A DNA stretch of 18,473 nucleotides, taken from assembly GCA_947472655.1 (NCBI GenBank), contig CANJCG010000017.1, forward strand, positions 1-18,473. Reading direction: 5' to 3'. The position numbers were made by a program, and so were the translations under genes. Shown here one piece after another: positions 7,758 through 15,468 of this stretch. Under the pieces are notes generated by a model. The model was not told the DNA's origin, ran no database searches, and saw only the letters and a program-made list of their open reading frames with translations. The DNA comes from Actinomycetota bacterium (lineage in GTDB: Bacteria; Actinomycetota; Actinomycetes; S36-B12). The stretch's first letter is position 1, and every line of letters begins with the position of its first letter.

Positions 7758-7859
7758 CTAGCCTTGATTCTTCATTATTCGAAAAACAATGACAAAACAG
7801 ACCCAGGTGGCCAATGCCAGCGCTCCAATTAGGAGGCTCGTGTAGACGGTTTCAAGCAT
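7758..7859 (-). CDS. 33-residue single-pass membrane microprotein
   Basis: Small gene starting at the ATG 7859-7857. About residues 5-26 form one hydrophobic helix (TSLLIGALALATWVCFVIVF), followed by RIMKNQG, so the N-terminus is likely outside and the C-terminus inside. GGTAGGG lies eight bases before the ATG, a credible ribosome site. The stop is six bases before the nitrobindin-like gene, so it is probably the first gene of that operon. An upstream in-frame ATG at 7880 would add seven residues but lacks such a site. I do not recognise the family; the start signal, the membrane helix and the spacing are the evidence that it is real. Confidence 0.6.
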   Translation of the reverse strand: MLETVYTSLLIGALALATWVCFVIVFRIMKNQG

Positions 7860-7878
7860 GTACGGCACCCTACCTCTC

Positions 7879-8253
7879 ATGAGCGTGAATAGCCTGAAGC
7901 AGTTAGTCCTGAAGATTACGGCTGGGCAAGACGATCCAGAACGCTGCGCCCAAGGTTTCACCGTGGCAGCAACCGCAGCAGCATCTGGGGCTCAGGTTTC
8001 CCTCTGGCTTACCGGAGAAGCCGCTTGGTTTGCACTACCCGGTCGAGCGAGTGCATTCGACCTGCCACATGCCGCACCACTTCAGGATTTATTAGATGCT
8101 GTGCTCGCAACCGGAATGGTCACCTTGTGCTCTCAATGCGCACAACGCCGAGGAATCACTCCGGAACAACTCATTTCTGGGATACGCATTGCCGGCGCCG
8201 CAACATTTGTCGAAGAAATTCTGGCACCCGACGTACAGGCACTCGTCTACTAG
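7879..8253 (+). CDS. DsrE-family protein
   Basis: A 124-residue protein of the DsrE/DsrF-like superfamily, which contains sulfur-relay and related small alpha/beta proteins. LVLKITAGQDDPERCAQGF at the N-terminus and the cysteine pair in TLCSQCAQRRGI (middle of the protein) are typical of the actinobacterial group; these cysteines may carry persulfide, though this is family inference. The likely start is the ATG at 7879; an in-frame ATG at 7858 overlaps the divergent microprotein start. No Shine-Dalgarno sequence is visible. It stands alone on this strand and converges on the DUF4395 gene with 43 bases between them, in which I see no clear terminator. Confidence 0.82.
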   Translation: MSVNSLKQLVLKITAGQDDPERCAQGFTVAATAAASGAQVSLWLTGEAAWFALPGRASAFDLPHAAPLQDLLDAVLATGMVTLCSQCAQRRGITPEQLISGIRIAGAATFVEEILAPDVQALVY

Positions 8254-8296
8254 CGCAGGCTGGTCGAAATTGTCGTACTGAAAGTTAGGCGCCCAC

Positions 8297-8749
8297 TTAA
8301 CGTGAAAATGTGCGCTTGCCCAACAAGAACATCTCGCAACCAAGACAGAACCCGAAAGCTGAATTAAGAAATGCGGCAGCCAGTGCAAAAGCCACCGCGA
8401 CATATGCAATTGCTGTAACCCCAGTGGCCAAACCGATAAGCGCCACGGCAGTGAAGATAAAACCAACAAGTGCAGCAAAGCGCGGAGGCGCAATCGCTTC
8501 AAATTCTGACGCCGGTGCGATTCGAGGTTGAACAACTTTACGGAAGATGATTCCGTACGGCTGAGCCTTAAGCCCGACAAAGGCACCCAGCCCAAAAACT
8601 ATGGTCTGGATGGCGAGCAGAACTGCTGCAACAGCTGTTCCCATCGTCAGCAATGAAACAGCAAGCACAACAACCGTGATGCCTGCCGCAAAGCGAGGGC
8701 CACGAACATCAACTTCTACTTGCGGGTCACAAATTGCTGAGGAAGACAT
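8297..8749 (-). CDS. DUF4395 family membrane protein
   Basis: A 150-residue integral membrane protein with about four hydrophobic segments (near 19-36, 40-60, 91-110 and 112-132). The family signature RGPRFAA is at 16-22, and NSAFGFCLGCEMFLL near the C-terminus contains the cysteine pair C135 and C138. The family is usually encoded beside thioredoxin-like or sulfurtransferase genes in actinobacteria, as here, which suggests a thiol-disulfide or sulfur-transfer role at the membrane; no function is proven. The ATG at 8749 has no ribosome site on its strand. The cysteines lie at the end of the last helix and could exchange electrons with the neighbouring thioredoxin. Confidence 0.88.
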   Translation of the reverse strand: MSSSAICDPQVEVDVRGPRFAAGITVVVLAVSLLTMGTAVAAVLLAIQTIVFGLGAFVGLKAQPYGIIFRKVVQPRIAPASEFEAIAPPRFAALVGFIFTAVALIGLATGVTAIAYVAVAFALAAAFLNSAFGFCLGCEMFLLGKRTFSR

Positions 8750-8801
8750 GTTGATAAGGAGAACACAGGCATTGCGCTACAACAAGGTTAAAAACAGTTG
8801 G

Positions 8802-8816
8802 TGCAAAGCCTTTGCA
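8802..8816 (-). terminator. Hairpin between thioredoxin and DUF4395 genes
   Basis: Read on the minus strand, TGCAAA and TTTGCA form a six-base stem around GGC just after the thioredoxin stop, and a TTTTT run follows seven bases later. This is a weak intrinsic-terminator pattern because the T run is not adjacent to the stem. It may only reduce read-through into the DUF4395 gene 75 bases downstream. Confidence 0.35.
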
Positions 8817-8824
8817 TTAGGGCC

Positions 8825-9319
8825 TCACACGACCTCACCCAGAGCGGCGATGACATCAGCCTTTCGAGGTAAGCCAACTGCTTTTTTCGTGATAATTCCT
8901 CGTGAATCCAGTACGAGAACCGTTGGAGTACGCCGGATGTCGAGCTGTCGCACAAGGTCCAGGTGGGCCTCGGCATCAATTTCAACGTGGTTCGTGCCTT
9001 CAATCATGGTTGCAACTTCCTCAAGAATGCGCCGTGTGGCCCGACAGGGCTGACAAAAAGCAGTGGAGAACTGCACGATGGTCGCCCGCTCTCCAAGGGC
9101 GCTGCCAAGCATCTGCGCTGTCAATCTTTCGCCACCATGTTCACCCGCTGAGGCGGTCACTACATCAACCTCTGGATCATCGTCGGCCACCGGGATCGGA
9201 GCATATTTCGCGATTGACTTCATTTGCCCGTCGGCCTTTTTACGCCACAACCCAAACGCGGTAGCAACCACAAGAACACTCACGACAAGCACTAATCCGA
9301 GCATCGTGACAATCCCCAT
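8825..9319 (-). CDS. Membrane-anchored thioredoxin-like protein (ThiX type)
   Basis: The 164 residues begin with one hydrophobic helix (about residues 3-24, then WRKK), followed by a linker and a thioredoxin fold with redox motif C89-Q-P-C92 and the cis-proline in RRTPTVLVL (P132). With positive charges after the helix the thioredoxin domain should stay in the cytoplasm, tethered to the membrane. It resembles mycobacterial ThiX (Rv0816c), which likewise lies next to glnR and mshD. The gene overlaps the end of the hydrolase gene by 28 bases. An alternative ATG at 9304 has a better ribosome site (GGGGA) and would shorten the protein by five residues without losing the helix. Confidence 0.88.
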   Translation of the reverse strand: MGIVTMLGLVLVVSVLVVATAFGLWRKKADGQMKSIAKYAPIPVADDDPEVDVVTASAGEHGGERLTAQMLGSALGERATIVQFSTAFCQPCRATRRILEEVATMIEGTNHVEIDAEAHLDLVRQLDIRRTPTVLVLDSRGIITKKAVGLPRKADVIAALGEVV

Positions 9320-10092
9320 TTCGCAATCTCGTCAATCGTGGCCATATCTAGTGCCGCTTCAGCATGCCCGATGCCATCCAAGAGCCACAGGTCGGCGTCT
9401 ATATTTCCACTGGTCAACGCTGCCTGGTGAATGGCCTTGGGATGTTCGGTCGGGAAATAACGATCCGCTGTTCCATGCACCACAAGCAGAGGGGTTTTTC
9501 GCAGCAAACTCGCAGCCACCACAGGCTCAATAGGCCAAGGCGTGGGCCATGCCTCTGGGTGAATCTTGGTGTTTCGAGCGCGCAGAAGCGCCCGGCCGGT
9601 GCGAGTTTCCACGAACCAATGCAGGCCACGCATCACTGGAGTTCCGCGGTAATACCAAAATGCCGGTCCACTCACCGCGATGACGACGTCTACGGGTGAA
9701 TGCAGGATCGGGTCATTCTCTGAACCGTGCGCACTATCTATGGCCAAGGCTGCTTGACGAAGGCATACGGCGGCACCCATCGAGAAGCCAATCGTCACCA
9801 CTTTGGTGAAACCCAAGTCACGAGCCCAAGCAACCGCGGCATCAAGATCGAGCACCTCCAGCATGCCTACCGTTGATGCTCCACCGGAACGACCGTGGCC
9901 TCGAAGATCCAAGGTCACGACAGACCCGTACCCAACCAGCTGGTTCGTGATAGCCCGAACGTGGTCGTGCTGGCCGTGCCCCGTGAATCCGTGGACCACC
10001 ACGAAAGCCACAGATCCAGCTCCGGGGGTCAATCTGACAGCCAGTTGAACTCCGTCGGCGGCCACCAGCGTGGCTGATGCGGGAAGGTTCAT
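9292..10092 (-). CDS. Alpha/beta hydrolase
   Basis: A 266-residue alpha/beta hydrolase without signal peptide. The oxyanion region VHGFTGHG is at 33-40, DLRGHGRSGG follows, the nucleophile is S104 in GFSMGA, and the acid and base of the triad are most likely D210 (GTADRYFP) and H243 (GIGHAE). The family covers lipases, esterases and thioesterases, and the substrate cannot be named. The ATG at 10092 is chosen because an extension upstream would run through the ribosome site and start of the divergent glnR gene. No Shine-Dalgarno sequence precedes it, so it may be leaderless. It is the first gene of a minus-strand unit with the thioredoxin and DUF4395 genes. Confidence 0.86.
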   Translation of the reverse strand: MNLPASATLVAADGVQLAVRLTPGAGSVAFVVVHGFTGHGQHDHVRAITNQLVGYGSVVTLDLRGHGRSGGASTVGMLEVLDLDAAVAWARDLGFTKVVTIGFSMGAAVCLRQAALAIDSAHGSENDPILHSPVDVVIAVSGPAFWYYRGTPVMRGLHWFVETRTGRALLRARNTKIHPEAWPTPWPIEPVVAASLLRKTPLLVVHGTADRYFPTEHPKAIHQAALTSGNIDADLWLLDGIGHAEAALDMATIDEIAKWGLSRCSD

Positions 10093-10132
10093 GGGAGCAT
10101 TGTCCCGCAAACGTGTTGAGGGAGGTGGCCAG

Positions 10133-10873
10133 ATGCGAATCGTTTTACTTACCCGCGCCATGGAATCTTCCGCTGAGGTGCTCCCGGCTCTCATGCTCCT
10201 CACCCATCAGGTGCGCACGCTGCCCGCAGAACCCACTGCTCTCTTGAACGCTCCCGAGTGTGATGTTCTCCTCGTTGATGGTCGACGTGATTTGCCTGCA
10301 GTTCGCGGATTAACTCGCCTCCTTCAGCAAACTGGCATCAGCGCACCACTTGTTTTGGTCACTACTGAAGGTGGCTTATCTGCCATCCAATGGGACTGGG
10401 GCATCGACGAAGTACTTCTCGACACTGCTTCGCCCGCAGAAGTCGAAGCCCGTTTGCGTCTTGCTGCATCCCGATCAACTCCTGAAGTTGATTCCAGTGC
10501 CGGCGACAGCGAAGAGATTCGTAGCGGACAGTTGACCATCGACGAAGGCACCTACACGGCGAAATTGCGCGGCCGAGCGCTTGACTTAACCTTCAAAGAG
10601 TTCGAACTGCTGAAATTTCTAGCCCAGCATCCTGGCCGAGTTTTCACTCGAGCATTGCTGTTGCAGGAAGTCTGGGGCTACGACTACTTCGGTGGAACTC
10701 GCACCGTTGATGTGCACGTTCGCCGGTTGCGCGCAAAACTTGGTGCTGAGTACGAAGCTCTCATCGGCACGGTACGCAACGTTGGATACAGATTTGTTCC
10801 GCAACACATGGATGAAGCCACGATGGCGGTGTTGGAAGAAGAAGACCGAGAAATTGAAGTTGGGTCGGAATAA
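10133..10873 (+). CDS. glnR: GlnR-type orphan response regulator (nitrogen control)
   Basis: The 246 residues contain an atypical receiver (about 1-115) and a C-terminal OmpR-type winged helix (about 140-225) with LTFKEFELLKFLAQHPGRVF, GYDYFGGTRTVDVHVRRLR and GTVRNVGYRF. The winged helix is close to Streptomyces GlnR, the global activator of nitrogen assimilation, as I remember its sequence. The usual phosphoacceptor region reads LLVDGRRDLP with D49, while other receiver residues are poorly kept, in line with a regulator that has no partner kinase; none is encoded alongside. The ATG has a strong GGGAGGTG upstream, and the acidic C-terminal tail is EEEDREIEVGSE. Placement next to mshD matches Rv0818-Rv0819 of mycobacteria. 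Confidence 0.92.
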   Translation: MRIVLLTRAMESSAEVLPALMLLTHQVRTLPAEPTALLNAPECDVLLVDGRRDLPAVRGLTRLLQQTGISAPLVLVTTEGGLSAIQWDWGIDEVLLDTASPAEVEARLRLAASRSTPEVDSSAGDSEEIRSGQLTIDEGTYTAKLRGRALDLTFKEFELLKFLAQHPGRVFTRALLLQEVWGYDYFGGTRTVDVHVRRLRAKLGAEYEALIGTVRNVGYRFVPQHMDEATMAVLEEEDREIEVGSE

Positions 10874-10875
10874 TC

Positions 10876-11814
10876 GTGCACGGTTTGCAAATTGTCTCAA
10901 GGCTTAATGCTGACCAGATAGCAAAAGCCGTTGGCCTCATTGAGACAATTGCACTTCATGATGGACTTTCTCCCGTTTCCGAACATGTATTTTTGCACCT
11001 GCGCCACGGTGGTGATGATCAAAGTCTGCACTTTTTACTTTCACAAGATAACGAACTCATCGGTTACGCACATCTTGACATCACAGACAAAGTTGAAGGT
11101 CCAATCACTGAAATAGCTCTTGCACCGCAACACCGCCAACAAGCAATTGGCACTGAACTCATCAGTGAAATAATTAGTGCCACCCCATCAGGTGACCTAC
11201 GCATGTGGGCGCATGGCGATCAGGCTGTGGCTGGCGCTTGGGCGCAAGCAATGGGCTTTCGTCACATCCGCACGCTCTGGCAAATGCGTCGATCTTTGCT
11301 GGCGCCCCTACCGCCAGCGGTCTTCACCGACGATGTTGAACTTCGCACATTTCGCCCCGGTCAAGATGATAAAGAATGGGTTGCGATTAATGCTCTCGCT
11401 TTTGCTCACCATGGTGAGCAAGGTGACTGGACCATCGAAGACCTTCATCGACGGATTGAAGAACCTTGGTTTTCCATCCCAGGTTTCTTCATTGCCGAAG
11501 ACCGAGCAACGAAGAAAATGCTCGGTTTTCACTGGACAAAAGTTCATGGCCTCATTGATGAACTTGGCAGCGAAAATCACGTGCATGATGCCATCGGCGA
11601 GGTCTACGTCGTAGGTATCGATCCCAATGTGCAAGGCAAAGGCTTAGGCAAAGCACTTACCCTTGCGGGGCTGCATCACCTGAGATCACGGGGTTTGTCG
11701 CAATGTATGCTTTACGTAGACGCCACGAATACCTCGGCTATCAAGCTCTATGAGGCCCTTGGATTTGCCCGCTGGGACGCAGATGTTATGTATCGACATG
11801 AAGTGGCCACCTAA
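10876..11814 (+). CDS. mshD: Mycothiol synthase (acetyl-CoA:Cys-GlcN-Ins acetyltransferase)
   Basis: Last enzyme of mycothiol biosynthesis: it acetylates the cysteine of Cys-GlcN-Ins using acetyl-CoA. The 312 residues make two tandem GNAT domains, about 1-140 (degenerate) and 150-312 (catalytic). The second carries the acetyl-CoA loop VVGIDPNVQGKGLGKAL and the MshD-typical AHHGEQGDWT, with LYVDATNTSAIKLYEALGF near the end. The GTG start is two bases after the glnR stop, so the genes are co-transcribed. With mshA at 2466, both ends of the mycothiol pathway lie in this window; mshB and mshC do not. Confidence 0.94.
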   Translation: MHGLQIVSRLNADQIAKAVGLIETIALHDGLSPVSEHVFLHLRHGGDDQSLHFLLSQDNELIGYAHLDITDKVEGPITEIALAPQHRQQAIGTELISEIISATPSGDLRMWAHGDQAVAGAWAQAMGFRHIRTLWQMRRSLLAPLPPAVFTDDVELRTFRPGQDDKEWVAINALAFAHHGEQGDWTIEDLHRRIEEPWFSIPGFFIAEDRATKKMLGFHWTKVHGLIDELGSENHVHDAIGEVYVVGIDPNVQGKGLGKALTLAGLHHLRSRGLSQCMLYVDATNTSAIKLYEALGFARWDADVMYRHEVAT

Positions 11815-11827
11815 CGGACGAGAACTG

Positions 11828-11843
11828 TTCACCTTGATGTGAC
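11828..11843. promoter_or_regulatory. PHO-like motif before ppk
   Basis: TTCACCTTGATGTGAC matches TTCACCTTTATGTGAC in the senX3-phoU control region at 15 of 16 positions and contains the same TCAC-N6-GTGA. It is preceded by G, giving GTTCACC, the Streptomyces PHO-box core. It lies 11 bases before the ppk GTG, in a 40-base gap after mshD. Control of ppk by the phosphate regulator is inferred. Confidence 0.55.
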
Positions 11844-11854
11844 AGCATGCTCCA

Positions 11855-13933
11855 GTGAGTACAGACCTGCCCTTCCTTCCCAAGGATAGATTTCTGGATC
11901 GCGAATTGTCGTGGCTCGCGTTCAACCAGCGGGTCCTGGAACTTGCCGAAGACGAAAATCTGCCAATTCTGGAACGCACAAAGTTCTTGGCGATTTTTGC
12001 CAGCAACCTAGATGAGTTCTTCATGGTTCGCGTGGCAGGCCTTAAGCGACGCATCGCAACGGGGATGGCTGTGCGTTCAGCTAGCGGGTTCAACCCGAAC
12101 GAAGTTCTTGAGTCAATCTGGAACCGTGCACACGCCCTCCAGCGTGAGCATGCGCAAGTTTTTCAAGGCGAAATTCTTCCTGGACTGCTTGCAAGCGGGA
12201 TTGAACTCCTGCGTTATGAGCAACTCACTCAGGATGAGCGTGCTTCGCTTGACACGTTTTTTCATGCGCAAGTTTTCCCGGTGCTCACTCCGCTTGCTGT
12301 CGACCCTTCACATCCATTTCCTTACATCAGCGGACTCTCACTGAATCTGGCTGTTGTCGTACGCAATCCAATTTCGGGCAATGAACTCTTTGCTCGTGTG
12401 AAAGTCCCGCCTTCATTGCCGCGATTCGTTGCTCTTGGAGCACAGCGTTTTGTGCCACTTGAAGATCTCATTGCAGAACATCTCAACGAACTTTTCCCAG
12501 GCATGCAGATCCTGCAACATCACAGTTTTCGTGTCACCCGAAACGAAGATGTGGAAGTTGAAGAAGACGATGCAGAGAATTTACTGCTTGCTCTTGAGCG
12601 CGAACTGATGCGACGTCGTTTTGGTCCGCCTGTACGCCTTGAAGTTGAAGCCTCAATTGACCCATATGTTCTCGAGCTCTTAATCAGTGAGCTCGACGTC
12701 ACCGCGAGCGAAGTTTTTAGTCTGCCTGGTCCTCTTGATCTCACCGGGTTGTGGGCATTTGTTGATCTCGATCGCCAAGACTTGAAACAGCCACGCTTTG
12801 TTGGCCGTACTTCACGTCAACTTTCTGAATTTGAATCATCAACACCGCCCGATATTTTCGCGGTTGTGCGCGAACGTGATGTGCTGTTGCACCACCCTTA
12901 TGACTCGTTTAGTACCAGCGTGCAACTCTTCTTAGAGCAAGCGGCGAATGACCCACATGTCTTGGCTATCAAGCAGACTCTTTATCGAACGTCGGGTGAT
13001 TCACCCATCGTGGACTCACTCATCACTGCGGCGCAAAATGGTAAGCAAGTTCTGGCGATCGTTGAGATTAAGGCCCGCTTCGATGAACAAAACAACATCG
13101 ACTGGAGTCGCAAACTCGAGCAAGCAGGCGTGCATGTGGTCTACGGGCTTGTCGGGCTAAAAACTCACGTGAAGGCTTCGATGGTCGTGCGTAATGACGG
13201 CGATCAACTTCGGCGGTACTGCCACCTTGGTACAGGTAACTACCATCCAAAAACCGCTCGGCTATATGAAGATTTGGGCCTTTTAACCTGCTCTCCAGAA
13301 GTTGGCGAGGATATTTCGAATCTCTTCAATGTTTTGTCTGGCTATTCGATGAACACCACCTACTCACGTTTGATGGTTGCCCCACACTCCGTGCGCACCG
13401 GGCTGATTGAGCGCATCGATCGCGAAATAAGTAACCACCTCGCAGGCTTGCCTTCAGGTATCCGCATCAAGTGCAATGCTCTTGTTGATGAACCTGTGAT
13501 TGATGCGCTTTATCGGGCTGCCGCCGTCGGTGTGCAAATTCAAGTTTTTGTTCGAGGCATCTGCGCACTTCGACCTGGGGTTCCCGGGTTGAGCGAAACT
13601 GTTCGCGTTATTAGCATTTTGGGTCGATTCCTAGAGCATTCTCGAGCCTTCTGCTTCGAAAATGGTGGCGAACCCGAGGTCTGGATTGGTTCGGCAGACA
13701 TGATGCACCGCAACCTAGATAGGCGAGTTGAAACTTTGATTCGTCTTGTCGAACCGTCGCAAATAGCGTGGCTGAATGATCTTTTTGATATGGCAATGAG
13801 CCCGAGCTTCTCTTCCTGGGAATTGGACTCCAAGGGTGATTGGACTCGGCACCTCAAAGCCGAAGACGGATCTTTACTTCTTGATTATCAGGAGACTCTG
13901 ATTGCTCGAACGCGATCTGCAGGAACTCCATGA
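11855..13933 (+). CDS. ppk: Polyphosphate kinase 1
   Basis: Reversibly makes inorganic polyphosphate from the terminal phosphate of ATP. The 692 residues match the family length and domain order: N-terminal helical domain (RELSWLAFNQRVLELAED, then NLDEFFMVRVAGL), head domain, and two C-terminal phospholipase-D-like domains. The autophosphorylated histidine of E. coli (H435) corresponds to H438 in GLKTHVK, and H592 to H595 in EHSRAF; RYCHLGTGNYHPKTARLYED is also intact. The GTG start has no Shine-Dalgarno sequence and may be leaderless or depend on read-through from mshD. The stop overlaps the next start as ATGA, coupling it to the CYTH-CHAD gene. Confidence 0.97.
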   Translation: MSTDLPFLPKDRFLDRELSWLAFNQRVLELAEDENLPILERTKFLAIFASNLDEFFMVRVAGLKRRIATGMAVRSASGFNPNEVLESIWNRAHALQREHAQVFQGEILPGLLASGIELLRYEQLTQDERASLDTFFHAQVFPVLTPLAVDPSHPFPYISGLSLNLAVVVRNPISGNELFARVKVPPSLPRFVALGAQRFVPLEDLIAEHLNELFPGMQILQHHSFRVTRNEDVEVEEDDAENLLLALERELMRRRFGPPVRLEVEASIDPYVLELLISELDVTASEVFSLPGPLDLTGLWAFVDLDRQDLKQPRFVGRTSRQLSEFESSTPPDIFAVVRERDVLLHHPYDSFSTSVQLFLEQAANDPHVLAIKQTLYRTSGDSPIVDSLITAAQNGKQVLAIVEIKARFDEQNNIDWSRKLEQAGVHVVYGLVGLKTHVKASMVVRNDGDQLRRYCHLGTGNYHPKTARLYEDLGLLTCSPEVGEDISNLFNVLSGYSMNTTYSRLMVAPHSVRTGLIERIDREISNHLAGLPSGIRIKCNALVDEPVIDALYRAAAVGVQIQVFVRGICALRPGVPGLSETVRVISILGRFLEHSRAFCFENGGEPEVWIGSADMMHRNLDRRVETLIRLVEPSQIAWLNDLFDMAMSPSFSSWELDSKGDWTRHLKAEDGSLLLDYQETLIARTRSAGTP

Positions 13934-15468
13934 CAGCACCAACTACTCACCGTGAAGTAGAACTGAAGTTCAGAGTCCACCCTCTTTTTACCCTGCCCGA
14001 CTTGTCTCCCTTGGCTTCTCGAGTTGACGAGCAACCCCCGATTAATCTAGTAGCCGTCTATCACGACACTGAGGCTCTTTCGCTCTTTCGTTGGCAAGTC
14101 ACTATGCGCCGCCGAGAGGGCGGCTTAGATGCAGGTTGGCATCTCAAGCTTCCGGTGTCAGACACACATGAAGGTGTGCGTGATGAACTTCATGCCCCGC
14201 TGAGTGCTGGCCAAGTTGGCCAGGTGCCAGCAGAACTTGTCGACATCATCGCGCCACTAATCCAGGATCAAACCTTGTCTCCTGTCGTTGAGCTTCGCAC
14301 CCAGCGCACTCCTCATATTTTTTATTCGGCCGAAGGTCTCGCATTGATTGAACTTGTCGATGACACCGTGCAGGTTCTTGATAACGCCGGCACCATTGTT
14401 TCGATATTTCGAGAAATTGAAGTCGAACTGCAAGCTCACGACTCACCGATAGCTCGAAACACCATGACCGCTGCTCGCGACGCACTTCTCGCAGCGGGCG
14501 CTCTCCCCGGGTCGGCGAGTAAGGCAGCCTCCGCGCTCGGCCCCCGCGCATCTGCCCCTGCAGACGTTCCCGATCTGCCAATGCCCAGCCCAAGTGGAAT
14601 GGCTGCAGATGCGATTCGGGCAACGATCGCTAGCCATGTTCGTGACTTGATTTTCGCCGACGTTGCAGTCCGAAGGAACCTACCCGACGCGGTGCATCAA
14701 GTCCGCGTCAGTGCGCGTCGACTACGTAGTGTGTTGCGAACCTTTGAGCCACTTCTCGATCGCGAATGGTCTGTCCAACTCAGCGCGGAGCTCGCGTGGC
14801 TTGCGGATGAGATGGGCCTTATCCGTGACAGTGAAGTTCTGGAAAAACGACTTCTTTCCCACATCACGCTGATTCCCATTGAAGATGGCTACGTTTCAGG
14901 CATAGCCATAAAGCAAGCACTCGACCGGCGCATCGAAGTCGCTCGTCAAGGCGCTTTGGCTGCCATTCGTAGTGATCGCCACACCTATCTTGTACAAGAT
15001 CTCATCGAAGCTTCACGTGCACCTCAACTCCTTGATGGTGCATATCAAGCCTGTGAAGACGTACTACCCGAACTCGTGGCAAAAACTTGGCGAGTGCTGC
15101 GTAAGTCATCCGGTGCTCTTGAACTTAGTGGGCCAGCTCACGAATGGCATGCTGCTCGGATCAAGGCCAAGCGTGCTCGATACGCCGTGGATTGCGTTGC
15201 CCCCATCTTTGGTGGAAAAGTTGCGAAGTTTGGCAAAGCACTCGCTGCAGTAACTGAAGTTCTTGGCGATCACCAAGACGCATTTGTTGCTCAAGAGTTC
15301 CTTCGTGAACTCGCTCAACAAAATTCAACAGATGGGCGCACCGGATACGCGCTAGGCCTATTACATGGAGTTGAATTAGAGGCTGAGATGGATTCACGTT
15401 TCGAGTTCGTCGAGTTATGGGAAAATGCACGTCATGCTGCGCAAAACTCTGGGCTGATTTCAACGTGA
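13930..15468 (+). CDS. CYTH-CHAD domain protein, polyphosphate-associated
   Basis: The 512 residues join a CYTH domain (about 5-195) and a CHAD domain (about 225-505). The CYTH part has the metal-binding EVELKF (E9, E11, K13), basic WHLKLP and the acidic strand REIEVEL (E162-E166), so a triphosphate-binding tunnel and triphosphatase activity are plausible. The CHAD part has the basic helices VHQVRVSARRLRSVLR and HAARIKAKRARYAVD; CHAD domains bind polyphosphate and target proteins to its granules. An Ala/Pro/Ser-rich linker (196-222) separates them. Lying between ppk and mutT1 with 4-base overlaps at both ends, it probably binds or trims polyphosphate made by Ppk. Inorganic triphosphatase activity is the specific reaction to consider. 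Confidence 0.92.
   Translation: MTAPTTHREVELKFRVHPLFTLPDLSPLASRVDEQPPINLVAVYHDTEALSLFRWQVTMRRREGGLDAGWHLKLPVSDTHEGVRDELHAPLSAGQVGQVPAELVDIIAPLIQDQTLSPVVELRTQRTPHIFYSAEGLALIELVDDTVQVLDNAGTIVSIFREIEVELQAHDSPIARNTMTAARDALLAAGALPGSASKAASALGPRASAPADVPDLPMPSPSGMAADAIRATIASHVRDLIFADVAVRRNLPDAVHQVRVSARRLRSVLRTFEPLLDREWSVQLSAELAWLADEMGLIRDSEVLEKRLLSHITLIPIEDGYVSGIAIKQALDRRIEVARQGALAAIRSDRHTYLVQDLIEASRAPQLLDGAYQACEDVLPELVAKTWRVLRKSSGALELSGPAHEWHAARIKAKRARYAVDCVAPIFGGKVAKFGKALAAVTEVLGDHQDAFVAQEFLRELAQQNSTDGRTGYALGLLHGVELEAEMDSRFEFVELWENARHAAQNSGLIST

Noticed and set aside
8756..8762. AAGGAGA on the plus strand, resembling a ribosome site
   Set aside because: No ATG or GTG follows at suitable distance, and the frame it would open runs against the thioredoxin gene.
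8601..9053. 150-codon open frame on the plus strand opposite the DUF4395 and thioredoxin genes
   Set aside because: Both minus-strand genes have clear family signatures; the opposite frame gives low-complexity Ser/Arg/Thr sequence with no ribosome site.
2450..10127. Identical 13-base GTTGAGGGAGGTG before mshA (2450-2462) and before glnR (10115-10127)
   Set aside because: Most of it is the Shine-Dalgarno consensus; the extra identity is too short to argue for a shared regulatory site.
10093..10203. Longer N-terminus for the alpha/beta hydrolase
   Set aside because: It would cover the start and ribosome site of glnR on the other strand, and the added sequence has no hydrolase character.
14246..14623. 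125-codon open frame on the minus strand inside the CYTH-CHAD gene
   Set aside because: Arginine-rich shadow of a well-supported gene, with no recognisable motif or start signal.
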